A stretch of DNA of 64,000 nt from Comamonas sp. (GCF_009360615.1 NZ_SPEY01000006.1:87297-151296); one strand, 5' to 3'; shown: positions 26,824-35,467, numbered from the stretch's first letter. The notes: generated from the letters alone by a model not told the origin. Numbers and translations: made by a program.

Positions 26824-27417
26824 ATGACCACCACTCCCTCTCATACTGTATCGCGCGGCGGCGCACGCTCCATGGCCCAGGTATCGCTGTTCGCGGCGCT
26901 GATGGCCGTGATGGGCCTGATTCCCAAGATCGACCTGCCGTTCGGCGTGCCCATCACCATCCAGTCGCTGGGCGTGATGCTGGCTGGCGTCATGCTCGGT
27001 CCCTGGCGTGGCCTGCAGTCGATGGCACTGTTCCTCGCGGCCGTGGCCGTGGGCCTGCCCCTGCTGTCCGGCGGGCGCGGCGGCATCGGCGTCTTCATGG
27101 CCCCCTCTGCCGGCTATCTGATCGGCTATATGCTGGCGGCAGGCATTACCGGCGCCATCATGGCCGCCCTGCCGCAAGGCACGCCGCGCCGCACGGCGCT
27201 GAGCGCCTTCATCGCCTCGGTGGTCGGAGGCCTGCTGTGCCTGCATGCCTTCGGCGTGCTGGGCCTGATGCTCGTCGCCAAGATGAGCCTGAGCCAGGCC
27301 TTTGCCGTGACACTGGCCTTTGTGCCCGGCGACTTCATCAAGTGCATTCTCTGCGCCCTGATTGTTCATACCGTGGCACGCGGTCTGCCTGACTGGCGCT
27401 TTGGCGGTCGCCGATGA
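26824..27417 (+). CDS. bioY: biotin transporter substrate-capture protein BioY
   Basis: 197 residues from ATG 26824 with TAGGAG 7 bases upstream. Six membrane helices and the BioY signatures PFGVPITIQSLGVMLAGVMLG, GGRGGIGVFMAPSAGYLIG and the C-terminal FVPGDFIKCILCALI. It binds biotin in the inner membrane. The stop overlaps the ligase start (ATGA). Confidence 0.95.
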   Translation: MTTTPSHTVSRGGARSMAQVSLFAALMAVMGLIPKIDLPFGVPITIQSLGVMLAGVMLGPWRGLQSMALFLAAVAVGLPLLSGGRGGIGVFMAPSAGYLIGYMLAAGITGAIMAALPQGTPRRTALSAFIASVVGGLLCLHAFGVLGLMLVAKMSLSQAFAVTLAFVPGDFIKCILCALIVHTVARGLPDWRFGGRR

Positions 27418-28925
27418 ACGCGCTGTCCGCTGCCGCGCCGCTGCAAGGCTTCTGGCAACTGGTGCATGGCCCGCTCGCCCATTGGGCGCAGCACCGGCCC
27501 GATGCCGTGGCCTTTCAGAGCGAGGCCGGCTTCTGGACCTTCGGCCGGCTGCACGCGGAAGTCGAGCAGCGCTCGGCACGCCTGGCTACGCAACACGCAC
27601 CGCAGATGCTGCTGCTGGATGCCAGCCGCTCCACGCTGGAGCAACTGGTGGACTTTCTGGCCGTAATCCACAGCGGCCGCTGCGCGGCGGTTGCCAACCC
27701 GGACTGGCAACCGGCCGTGCGCCAGCGCATTGAAAGCTGGCTGCCCGGACAGCCCTGCGAACCGGAATCTGCCGCACCGACGACCGCCTTCTACACCGGC
27801 TTCACCTCGGGCAGCACCGGCCTGCCCAAGGGCTTCAAGCGCCACCATCTGTCGTGGACGGAGAGCTTTCGCGTCGGACTGCAGGATTTCGGCCCCGTCG
27901 TCGCCCAGCGCACGCTGGCACCGGGGCGCATCTCGCACTCGCTGTTCCTGTTCGGGGCCATGCAAGGCATCTGGTATGGCTGCGGCGCCGTCATGCAGGA
28001 AAAGTTCTCGGCCTCGCGCTGCCTCGCAACCCTGGCGGGCGGCGATACGCCCTGCCTTGTTGCCGTGCCCAGCCAGTTGCTGCTGATGCTGCAATGGGCG
28101 GAGCATCGGCAGCTCGCACCGATTCCCGAGGTCGAGCTGATCACCATCAGCGGCGCGCGCTGGATGCGCGCTCACACGCCGGCGCTGCGCGCCCTGTTCC
28201 CCAAGGCCCGCATCATCGAGTTCTACGGCGCCTCCGAGGCCAGTTTTGTGGCCTGGATGGATGCCGACGAAGCCAGCGGCCCGCAGGCCGTAGGCAGGCC
28301 GTTCAGCAATGTCGAGCTATCCATTCGCCCCACCGGCAATGATGCCGTCGAGAATGCACTGGCCGAGCCTGGCACCAGCCATGCCGGCGACGGTCTGATC
28401 TATATCCGCAGCCCCATGCTGTTCATGGACTATGTGGGCGATGCCCATGACGCCACGGCCGTGCTGCGCGACGGCGACTGGCTGTCCGTGCGCGACATGG
28501 GCCATATCGACGAACGCGGCATGCTGTGCCTGGCAGGCCGCCAGAGCCGCATGATCGTCACCCAAGGCAAGAACCTGTTTCCCGAGGAAGTGGAGAACCT
28601 GCTGGCCAGCCACCCGGCGATCGCCCAGGTCTCGCTGCACGGCCTGCCCGATACGCTGCGCGGTCTGCAGGTGCACGCGGTGCTGCAATGGAGGCCCCAG
28701 ATCGAGGCGCCGTCGGCCCTGGAGCTGAACCAGTGGCTGCGCGAGCGCACGGAAGCCTTCAAGGTTCCGCGCCAGTGGTGGATCTGCGAGCACTGGCCGC
28801 AGACAGCCAGCGGCAAGACCGACCACGGCCAGCTGGCCCAGGCCCTGCGCGCCCGGATGACAGCGCCTGCTGATGCGGGCATATCCCCTGCCCTGCTCCC
28901 CGCATTGCAGCCGTGGCAGAGTTGA
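27414..28925 (+). CDS. AMP-forming acyl-CoA ligase (YhfT-like) in the biotin operon
   Basis: 503 residues. ATP/AMP-binding P-loop TGFTSGSTGLPKGFKRHH, FYGASE, a hinge region around IDERGMLCLAGRQSRMIVTQG and a C-terminal catalytic Lys in TASGKTDH. It activates a carboxylic acid as acyl-AMP and then acyl-CoA. It is translationally coupled to bioY, and B. subtilis has a comparable BirA-controlled order yhfU(bioY)-yhfT(ligase)-yhfS(thiolase), which supports a role in biotin or biotin-precursor metabolism. The substrate (pimelate, a fatty acid, or a shortened biotin) is not known. Confidence 0.86.
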   Translation: MNALSAAAPLQGFWQLVHGPLAHWAQHRPDAVAFQSEAGFWTFGRLHAEVEQRSARLATQHAPQMLLLDASRSTLEQLVDFLAVIHSGRCAAVANPDWQPAVRQRIESWLPGQPCEPESAAPTTAFYTGFTSGSTGLPKGFKRHHLSWTESFRVGLQDFGPVVAQRTLAPGRISHSLFLFGAMQGIWYGCGAVMQEKFSASRCLATLAGGDTPCLVAVPSQLLLMLQWAEHRQLAPIPEVELITISGARWMRAHTPALRALFPKARIIEFYGASEASFVAWMDADEASGPQAVGRPFSNVELSIRPTGNDAVENALAEPGTSHAGDGLIYIRSPMLFMDYVGDAHDATAVLRDGDWLSVRDMGHIDERGMLCLAGRQSRMIVTQGKNLFPEEVENLLASHPAIAQVSLHGLPDTLRGLQVHAVLQWRPQIEAPSALELNQWLRERTEAFKVPRQWWICEHWPQTASGKTDHGQLAQALRARMTAPADAGISPALLPALQPWQS

Positions 28926-28930
28926 GGCCC

Positions 28931-30169
28931 ATGCCAAGCAAGACCCCCATCATTGCCTGGGCCCGCAGCCCGGTGGCTCCGATCGGCTCGGCCCTGGCGC
29001 GGCTCAGTCCCCATGAACTGGGCCGGCCGCTGCTGCGATCACTGCTGCAGCAAAGCGGCGTGCCGGCCCACGCCGTGGACGCGGTCGTCATCGGCAACGC
29101 CCTGGGCGCGGGCGGTAACCCGGCGCGCATGCTGGCACTGGCCGCCGGCCTGTCCGACGGCTGCGCAGCGCATACCATCGATACGCAGTGCTGCTCGGGC
29201 CTGGATGCGGTGGCCATGGCCGTGGGTCTGCTGCAATCGGGTCAGGCCGAGGTGGTGATTGCCGGCGGCGTCGAGGCCTGGAGCCGCGCCCCCATTCGCC
29301 AGACCCGCCCGCTGGTCCCCGGCGAGCTGCCCCAACGCTACGAGCGCCCGCCCTTTGCCCCCGATCCCGAGCGCGACCCCGACATGCTGCAATCGGCTGC
29401 AGACTATGCGCTCGCGCAGCGCTTCAGCCGCCGCCAGCAGGAAGAGTATGCGCTGCTGAGCCACAGCCGAGCCCTGACCGCCAAGGCGCAGCTCTCCCGG
29501 GAAATCGTGCCAGTGGCAGGACTCTCGGCCGACGCCTATCCGCGCGCCCTCCAGGCCCAGCGCGCCGCGCGCATGCCGTCGGTGGCTCGGGCCGGTAGCC
29601 AGACCGCCAGTCCAGACGATATCGCTGCCCATGCGCTCAGCCCCCTGACCATCTCGGCCAGGGCCGATGGCGCGGCCCTGCTTTTGCTGGCGACTCCCGA
29701 GGCGTGCGCACGCTGGAACCTGCAACCCCGCGCACTATGGCTGGCCAGCGCCAGTGCGGGCGGCGCGCCGGAGACACCGCTGCTGGCCGCGATTGCGGCA
29801 GCGCAGCTGGCACTGGAACGAGGCAGCCATGTGCTGGGCAGGCCGTACCAGTCGCCGCTGACGGCCCGCGAGCTGTCTGCCATCGAACTGCACGACGCCT
29901 TTGCCGTTCAGGGCCTGGCCTTTTGTGCCGCCATGGGTCTTGCGCCCGGGCAGATCAACAGTGCTGGCGGCGGCCTGGCCCGCGGCCACCCGATCGGCGC
30001 ATCGGGCGCGATTGCGCTGGTGCGCTGCCTGGCCCAGCTCCAGACTCAGGCGTGCTCGACGCCTCACGGCAGCGCACTCGGACTGGCAGCCATTGCCGGG
30101 GCCGGCGGCATCGGTGCGGCAACCCTGGTGCAATCGGTGCCGGCGGCCCCCCTGAATTCAATTGGATAG
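28931..30169 (+). CDS. thiolase-family protein (YhfS-like) lacking the C-terminal catalytic Cys
   Basis: 412 residues from ATG 28931 (GAGG upstream); a GTG at 28913 overlapping the ligase is the alternative. The acyl-accepting Cys lies in IDTQCCSGLDAVAM and the active-site His in GGGLARGHPIGASGA. At the place of the second catalytic Cys (usual pattern GLATLCIGGGMG) the sequence reads GLAAIAGAGGIG, so that Cys is Ala. The NEAF motif is HDAF. It may therefore be a condensing or altered thiolase rather than a normal degradative one. It joins or splits acyl-CoA chains behind the ligase encoded just upstream. Confidence 0.84.
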   Translation: MPSKTPIIAWARSPVAPIGSALARLSPHELGRPLLRSLLQQSGVPAHAVDAVVIGNALGAGGNPARMLALAAGLSDGCAAHTIDTQCCSGLDAVAMAVGLLQSGQAEVVIAGGVEAWSRAPIRQTRPLVPGELPQRYERPPFAPDPERDPDMLQSAADYALAQRFSRRQQEEYALLSHSRALTAKAQLSREIVPVAGLSADAYPRALQAQRAARMPSVARAGSQTASPDDIAAHALSPLTISARADGAALLLLATPEACARWNLQPRALWLASASAGGAPETPLLAAIAAAQLALERGSHVLGRPYQSPLTARELSAIELHDAFAVQGLAFCAAMGLAPGQINSAGGGLARGHPIGASGAIALVRCLAQLQTQACSTPHGSALGLAAIAGAGGIGAATLVQSVPAAPLNSIG

Positions 30170-30179
30170 CTACTACCCC

Positions 30180-30893
30180 ATGCCCAGCGAAGTTTCATCG
30201 GCAAACGTGCCTGAAATCCCCGACCTCCCGGCAGGCATGGCGCTGATGCTGCAGCGCCGCTCCACACGTGCATTCCTGCCGAACGCCGTACCCGATGCCC
30301 TGCTGGAGCAGTTGCTGCTGACGGCGCGCCAGGCCCCCAGCGGAGGCAATCTGCAACCCGGCCAGCTGATCGCCGTGCGCGGCAAGATGCGCGAGCAGCT
30401 GACTGCGGCCCTGCTGCAGGACGTTGAAAGCCATGTGCCCGAATGCGAGGACTATGCCTACTTTCCACGCCCCATGCCCATGCAGCTGCGCAAACGCCAG
30501 GTGGCTTCGGCCCAGGCGCTTTATGGCGCCCTGGGCGTGGCGCGCGACGACCGCGCGGGGCGCGAAGCACAGTTTGCGCGCAACTATCGCTTCTTCGATG
30601 CGCCCTTGGCGCTGGTCGTCACCATCGACGCCCATTACGGTCCCGGTGGCTATATGGATCTGGGCATGATGCTCTACGGCCTGCAGCTGGCTGCCGCCGC
30701 CATGGGCCTGGGCAGCTGCGCCATCGGAGCCCTGGCCTCGTACCCGGCCACCGTGCGCCGCGTGCTGGGCCTGCCCGAAAGCAGGCACATCGTCTGCGGC
30801 CTGGCCCTTGGCTGGGCCGACGAGGCAGCCCCTGTCAACCAGACGCGCACGAGCCGCGCCCCTATCACAGAGTGGTTTGAAACTCTTGAATAA
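30180..30893 (+). CDS. nitroreductase-family FMN oxidoreductase
   Basis: 237 residues from ATG 30180 (a TTG at 30162 overlapping the thiolase stop is possible). FMN-binding signatures are RRSTRAF at the N-terminus, PSGGNLQPGQ and GLGSCAIGA, followed by LPESRHIVCGLALGWAD. NAD(P)H-dependent flavoprotein reductases of this fold act on nitro compounds, quinones or enone-like substrates. It is the last gene of the bioMNY-ligase-thiolase run; its part in biotin metabolism is unknown. Confidence 0.85.
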   Translation: MPSEVSSANVPEIPDLPAGMALMLQRRSTRAFLPNAVPDALLEQLLLTARQAPSGGNLQPGQLIAVRGKMREQLTAALLQDVESHVPECEDYAYFPRPMPMQLRKRQVASAQALYGALGVARDDRAGREAQFARNYRFFDAPLALVVTIDAHYGPGGYMDLGMMLYGLQLAAAAMGLGSCAIGALASYPATVRRVLGLPESRHIVCGLALGWADEAAPVNQTRTSRAPITEWFETLE

Positions 30894-31079
30894 ATGAGCT
30901 GCCTGCGCCATCCCGCAATGGAACTCAGATCATTTTTGATGTGAAATCCAATAACAACAAGCGCTAGCAGCTAGTGCATGAAGAGCAGTAAAAAGCGCTG
31001 CAGGTGCAGCGCTTCGTTCGATACCCGTCAAACAGACCCCGTCACAGAGACAGCCAGCAAGCGCCGCCGCGCAACGCGA

Positions 31080-31136
31080 CTGCGTCCCCCTTGGGGATGC
31101 CCGGCCTGGGAAAGGCGCAAAGCGCCTCAGGGGTTA
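31080..31136 (-). repeat. GC-rich interspersed repeat, copy D (behind metQ)
   Basis: Contains tcccccttggggatg and the hairpin core aaggcgcaaagcgcctcag, nearly identical to copy A (aaggcgcatagcgcctcag). Abuts the metQ stop codon. Confidence 0.65.
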
Positions 31137-31937
31137 TCAGAATGCCGGGAAGACCGATCCCTTGAATTCCTTGTCGATGAACTGGCGCACCTCGTCGGAG
31201 TGGTAGGACTTGATCAGCTGGGCGACCCAGGGCTGATTCTTGTCGGCATCGCGCACCACCATGATGTTCACATAGGGATTCCTGGCCGACTCCAGTGCGA
31301 TCGCATCCTTCTTGGGATTCAGACCGGCCGAGATCGCGAAATTGGTGTTGACGGTAGAGGCCTCCAGGTCGTCCAGTGAACGCGGCAGCTGGGCCGCATC
31401 CAGCTCGACGAACTTGAGCTTCCTGGGGTTGGAGACCACATCCAGGGGGGTGGCCTTCAGGCCGGCACCTTCCTTGAGCTTGATCAGGCCCTGGGTCTGC
31501 AACAGCAGCAGCGCACGGCCACCATTGGTGGGATCGTTGGGAAGACCGAACTTGGCACCCGTGGGCAGCTCGGACAGCGCCTTGACCTTCTTGGAGTAGA
31601 TGCCGATGGGGAAATTCACCGTGTCGGCCACCCAGCTGAGCTTGTAGCCTCGATCCTTGATCTGGGCATCCAGATAGGGACGGTGCTGGTAGCTGTTCGC
31701 ATCCAGATCCCCGGCAGCCAGTGCCGCATTGGGCTGGACATAGTCGCCGAACTCGATGACCTTGAGGTTCAGGCCGTTCTTGGCGGCGACCTTCTTCACC
31801 ACTTCCATGATCTGCGCGTGAGGACCGGCGGTCACGCCGATCTTGATGGTCTTGTCCTGGGCCTGGGCGGCAAAGCCCAGCGAGGCCGCAGCAGCCACGG
31901 CCAATGTGGTGCGCAAAAGCGAGCGCTTGTTCAACAT
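31137..31937 (-). CDS. metQ: methionine ABC transporter substrate-binding protein MetQ
   Basis: 266 residues. Signal peptide ending AAQAQ; no lipobox Cys, so unlike E. coli MetQ it should be a soluble periplasmic protein. NlpA-family hallmarks: IKIGVTAGPHAQIMEVV, ANSYQHRPYLD, GLPNDPTNGGRALLLLQ. It delivers methionine to MetNI. It is separated from metNI by an SSB-like gene. Confidence 0.93.
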   Translation of the reverse strand: MLNKRSLLRTTLAVAAAASLGFAAQAQDKTIKIGVTAGPHAQIMEVVKKVAAKNGLNLKVIEFGDYVQPNAALAAGDLDANSYQHRPYLDAQIKDRGYKLSWVADTVNFPIGIYSKKVKALSELPTGAKFGLPNDPTNGGRALLLLQTQGLIKLKEGAGLKATPLDVVSNPRKLKFVELDAAQLPRSLDDLEASTVNTNFAISAGLNPKKDAIALESARNPYVNIMVVRDADKNQPWVAQLIKSYHSDEVRQFIDKEFKGSVFPAF

Positions 31938-32089
31938 GCAGATTCCTTGTACGGAAGATTGAGAGTGGCTAAGACTGTAGCGCCACTTTCAGGTGCCCGA
32001 GCGCTGTTTCTTAGACAGTTTGCTCAGATGCAAACTACGGATTGCCATGCAAGCCCGGATGCGCTGAATGCAGCGCGCTGAGCGCCCAC

Positions 32090-32121
32090 AAAAAAGCCCG
32101 CTCCTTCACGGTAGCGGGCTT
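32090..32121 (-). terminator. rho-independent terminator behind the SSB-like gene
   Basis: Stem aagcccgct / agcgggctt with a 10-base loop; in minus-strand reading it is followed by a T-run. Confidence 0.88.
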
Positions 32122-32141
32122 GTGTGGCGCGGGGCAGGCCC

Positions 32142-32450
32142 TCAGAGATCGGACATGGAAGGCGCAGCCAGCACCTGCTGGGCCACCACATCGAGCACGG
32201 CGTGGGACTCGTCTTGCCGGTCGATCCAGACCTTGGGCGTGAAGCTGCCGCGCAGGGCAATCGCGTCGCCTTCGGAGAGACTGCGCAGCACGGCGCAGGG
32301 CGCATTGTCGAAAGCGACGATATTCACGGGAATCGAGGAGCCATCGCCTGCGTTGGCCCGCATGCGGGCCACCATGTAGGGGCGGCGGTTGCGATCCACG
32401 CGACTCTCGGGAACGCCGGTGAGTCGACCGGTAATCAAACCATCCATCAT
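32142..32450 (-). CDS. single-stranded DNA-binding (OB-fold) protein, short
   Basis: 102 residues. The pattern GRLTGVPESRVDRNRRPY, IPVNIVAFDNAPCAVL and SEGDAIALRGSFTPKVW follows the SSB/PriB OB-fold (strand 1, VVAF-like strand, KGD/VEG-like turn). It lacks the acidic C-terminal tail of true SSB. It probably binds single-stranded DNA or is a PriB-like replication accessory. It lies between metI and metQ on the same strand with its own terminator. Confidence 0.72.
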   Translation of the reverse strand: MMDGLITGRLTGVPESRVDRNRRPYMVARMRANAGDGSSIPVNIVAFDNAPCAVLRSLSEGDAIALRGSFTPKVWIDRQDESHAVLDVVAQQVLAAPSMSDL

Positions 32451-32592
32451 TTGCTGTTGTCTACCCAGAAAAAAACATGGCCACCCTCAATGCCGAGCGG
32501 CCTTTCGAAAAAATTTTGAATCTGCATTCTAGAGGGGGGGCCTGGTGCCGGGCTGCCCCCTTGCCTTAAATTTTGGTAAGGTGCCGTCCGGC

Positions 32593-33258
32593 TCAGCGAT
32601 GGCTCAGGCGTCGCACGGCCCAGTCGCCCAGGCTCTGAATGGCCTGCACGAAGAAGATCAGAATGATCACCACCACCAGCATCACGTCGGGCAGAAAGCG
32701 CTGGTAGCCATAGCGGATGCCGAGATCTCCGAGTCCGCCGCCGCCGATGGCACCGGCCATGGCCGAGTAGCCGGTCAGGCTGACGAAGCTGATCGTCAGG
32801 CCCGCGACGATGCCGGGCAGCGCCTCGGGCAGCAGCACCTTCCAGACGATCTGGCCGGTGGTCGCTCCCATGGACTGGGCCGCCTCGATCAGGCCGCCAT
32901 CGACCTCGCGCAAGGCAGTCTCCACCAGACGCGCGACAAACGGTGCCGCGGCGATCGTCAGCGGCACCACAGCCGCCCAGGTACCGATGGAGGAGCCCGT
33001 GATCAGACGCGTCAGCGGAATGATGGCCACCAGCAAGATGATGAAGGGGGTGGAGCGCAGGGCATTGACGATCCAGCCTACGACCTTGTTGGCCGGGCCG
33101 TTCTGCAGAATGCCGCCATGGTCGGTCAGGCGCAGGAAGACGCCCAGCGGAATACCGATCAGACCGCCGATCAGGCCGGAGATGCCGACCATGATCAGCG
33201 TCTCCCAGAAGGAATCCAGCAGCAGCTGGAGCATCATTTCCGAAAAATTCTCAAACAT
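32593..33258 (-). CDS. metI: methionine ABC transporter permease MetI
   Basis: 221 residues from ATG 33258 (AAGGA 9 bases upstream). Five-helix permease with the EAA loop EAAQSMGATTGQIVWKVLLP and the family segment GYSAMAGAIGGGGLGDLGIRYGY. Follows metN closely (its start lies 6 bp past the metN stop). Confidence 0.95.
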   Translation of the reverse strand: MFENFSEMMLQLLLDSFWETLIMVGISGLIGGLIGIPLGVFLRLTDHGGILQNGPANKVVGWIVNALRSTPFIILLVAIIPLTRLITGSSIGTWAAVVPLTIAAAPFVARLVETALREVDGGLIEAAQSMGATTGQIVWKVLLPEALPGIVAGLTISFVSLTGYSAMAGAIGGGGLGDLGIRYGYQRFLPDVMLVVVIILIFFVQAIQSLGDWAVRRLSHR

Positions 33259-33263
33259 CGCTC

Positions 33264-34310
33264 TCAATCCTTGCTGGACACGATCTGCACTTGCACACCG
33301 CCGGCACGCAGGTGCTCCACGGCTGCGTCAATCTTGCGGGCCTCGCCGCTGGCATAGACCGCCAGCGATCCGAAAGTCTGCTCCTGGATCTCGTCGATCT
33401 GGCCATGCAGGATCGACAGGTCCAGACCCAGCTCGCGAATCAGGTGCGAGAGAATCGGCTGGTAGGCACTCTCGCCCGCATAGGACAGCCGCAGCAGCTG
33501 GCCTTGCTGGCCGGGCTGCAGCTGGGCGGCCAGCTGGTTCACCCGCGTCATCACCGACTCGGGCAGCTGCTGAGGCACGATTTCATCGATCAGACTCTTG
33601 GTGATCGCCTTCTGGGGGCGGGTGAAGACATCGATCACGGGCCCCAGCTCGGCAATCTCGCCACCGTCGATCACCGCCACGCGGTCGGCGATCTGCTTGA
33701 TCACCAGCATCTGGTGGGTGATCAGCACCACCGTCACGCCCAGCTCGCGGTTGACCTTGCGCAGCAGATCCAGAATGGAGCGCGTGGTCTCGGGGTCCAG
33801 CGCCGAAGTGGCTTCGTCGCTGAGCAGCACCTTGGGATTGCTGGCCAGTGCCCGGGCAATGCCCACGCGCTGTTTCTGGCCGCCGGAAATCTGGGCCGGA
33901 TAGCGGTCGGCCAGATGGTCCAGGCCCACCAGTTCCAGCAGCGGCGTCACGCGTTGGTAGATCTCGTCCTTGGAGACACCGGCCAGCTCCAGCGGCAGGG
34001 CCACGTTGTCATAGACCGTGCGCGAGGACAGCAGATTGAAGTGCTGGAACACCATGCCGATGTCGCGGCGCGCGGCGCGCAGCTCGCCGTCGGACAGCTG
34101 CATGAGGTCGCGTCCGTTGACGATGACCTTGCCATCCGTGGGGCGGTTGAGCAGATTCAGGCAACGCACCAGCGAGCTTTTGCCCGCACCGGAGCGACCG
34201 ATGATGCCGAACACTTCGCCCGAAGCGATTTCCAGATTGATGCCGCGCAAGGCGTGCACCGGGCCCTTGGGGCCTTGGTATGTCAGGGATAAATCCCGAA
34301 TTTCTATCAT
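33264..34310 (-). CDS. metN: methionine ABC transporter ATP-binding protein MetN
   Basis: 348 residues. Walker [18 protein letters not shown], signature [15 protein letters not shown], Walker [13 protein letters not shown], switch LITHQMLVI, and a C-terminal NIL (ACT-like) domain that senses intracellular methionine (about residues 265-345). It drives D/L-methionine import with MetI and MetQ. I saw no SAM riboswitch in front of it. Confidence 0.95.
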   Translation of the reverse strand: MIEIRDLSLTYQGPKGPVHALRGINLEIASGEVFGIIGRSGAGKSSLVRCLNLLNRPTDGKVIVNGRDLMQLSDGELRAARRDIGMVFQHFNLLSSRTVYDNVALPLELAGVSKDEIYQRVTPLLELVGLDHLADRYPAQISGGQKQRVGIARALASNPKVLLSDEATSALDPETTRSILDLLRKVNRELGVTVVLITHQMLVIKQIADRVAVIDGGEIAELGPVIDVFTRPQKAITKSLIDEIVPQQLPESVMTRVNQLAAQLQPGQQGQLLRLSYAGESAYQPILSHLIRELGLDLSILHGQIDEIQEQTFGSLAVYASGEARKIDAAVEHLRAGGVQVQIVSSKD

Positions 34311-34508
34311 GAAAAATATCGCGAATCACGCATGAATAATGCGCTTACCGCTATGAAAAGTGATTGTTCCCATCCCGGCTGCTGCGCTGCCGGGCAGCGG
34401 GCAATGCAGGCCTTCGTTCTGGTAGAAGCCGGCAGATCAGGCCAGCCTACTTTTAGTAGTAACCCTCAATAATGCCTGAGTCTAGGCAAACCTGAGAACA
34501 ACTGGGAC

Positions 34509-34522
34509 AAGTGAATTCACTT
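34509..34522. repeat. perfect 14-bp palindrome aagtgaattcactt
   Basis: Fully self-complementary sequence in the 290-bp gap between metN and the next plus-strand gene, 79 bp before the start at 34601. A second short palindrome, ctacttttagtag, lies at 34447-34459. Possible operator; no known factor assigned. Confidence 0.4.
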
Positions 34523-34600
34523 ATGGCGCCGCCGGGATGCCCCCAACCCGGGCCCTGTGCGGGCGTCCCCCACTGGCGGGACGATCTGGCAGGGCTTAGC

Positions 34601-35047
34601 ATGAATGCATCTGACCCTGGTTTCCTCAGCCGCCTCATGCAGCCGCTCTCCGTCCCGATCCGCGTTGAATGCCCGCCCGGCGCCTGCGACTGCCGGCGCG
34701 AGCAGTTGCTGAGCACGCCGGATGCGGATATGCGCATTCTGCAGCTCACGCGCGAGGAAGAGAAAAAGCTGCTGCTGCGCCTGGAGAGCATCAGCAGTCT
34801 GGTCGATCTGGAACATATGCAGCAGCGCATCCATGCACTCCTGGGCCTGGAGATCCGCATCACCCCCGGCAGCAACGAGGTACGCACCATGCGCGGCATC
34901 CAGATCGATCTCGGCGACATGCCGGGCCTGTGCCGCAAAACCCGCCAGAGCATTCCTGCCGCGATCCGCAAGGGTCTGGAGCGCAAGCCCGAGATTGCCT
35001 GGGCCCTGCTGGATGCCCATGACCTGTTCGGCATGCCCGGCAGCTGA
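34601..35047 (+). CDS. conserved hypothetical protein with CxxxxxCxC motif
   Basis: 148 residues from ATG 34601. Notable are CPPGACDCRRE near residues 24-34 (three Cys that could bind metal), the charged stretch LTREEEKKLLLRLE, and later TPGSNEVRTMRGIQIDLG. No signal peptide or membrane helix. I do not recognise the family. It is monocistronic, divergent from metN, with palindromes upstream. Confidence 0.65.
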   Translation: MNASDPGFLSRLMQPLSVPIRVECPPGACDCRREQLLSTPDADMRILQLTREEEKKLLLRLESISSLVDLEHMQQRIHALLGLEIRITPGSNEVRTMRGIQIDLGDMPGLCRKTRQSIPAAIRKGLERKPEIAWALLDAHDLFGMPGS

Positions 35048-35467
35048 TTCCAGCACCGGCAAGGCCTGACAGCAAAGCAGGCACTTCGCCACCTGGACCT
35101 TCGGACCGCGCTAGTCCTTGCGGCCTAGGTCGCCCGGCCCATGGCGGCCTTTCGCATTCCAAAGCAACACGCCCGATCTCCCTCAAGCGCATTTTCATCT
35201 TGGTTTTCCCGAGGTCGGATGCCACAGGTTTTCCCTTGCCCTAGCGATTCAGCAAAGGGCTGGAGTGGCAGTCTGTCTCTGAGGTGACTTCGCTAGGCCT
35301 TACGGGCTAGTCCAAACGAGCGATGGTGGGCCGTAGAGCTCGCTTGAACATTGAATTCATCGACCGGCGTCAAGTCAGCGACTAGCTGACCTGGACTAGA
35401 CCTGGGCCCGATTCGCGGGCAGATCGATAGTGCAAATGCTGCACACATACATCTTTGAGGAATCGTG
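35048..35467. other. intergenic region upstream of the DUF1329 gene
   Basis: 420 bp without a supported gene. It contains an 8-bp inverted repeat ctagtcca (35307-35314) / tggactag (35392-35399), a further ctagtcc near 35111, and a small hairpin gcccg-attcg-cgggc at about 35406-35421. Confidence 0.5.

Noticed and set aside
34311..34500. SAM riboswitch before metN
   Set aside because: I looked for the conserved SAM-I/SAM-II cores and found none in the leader.
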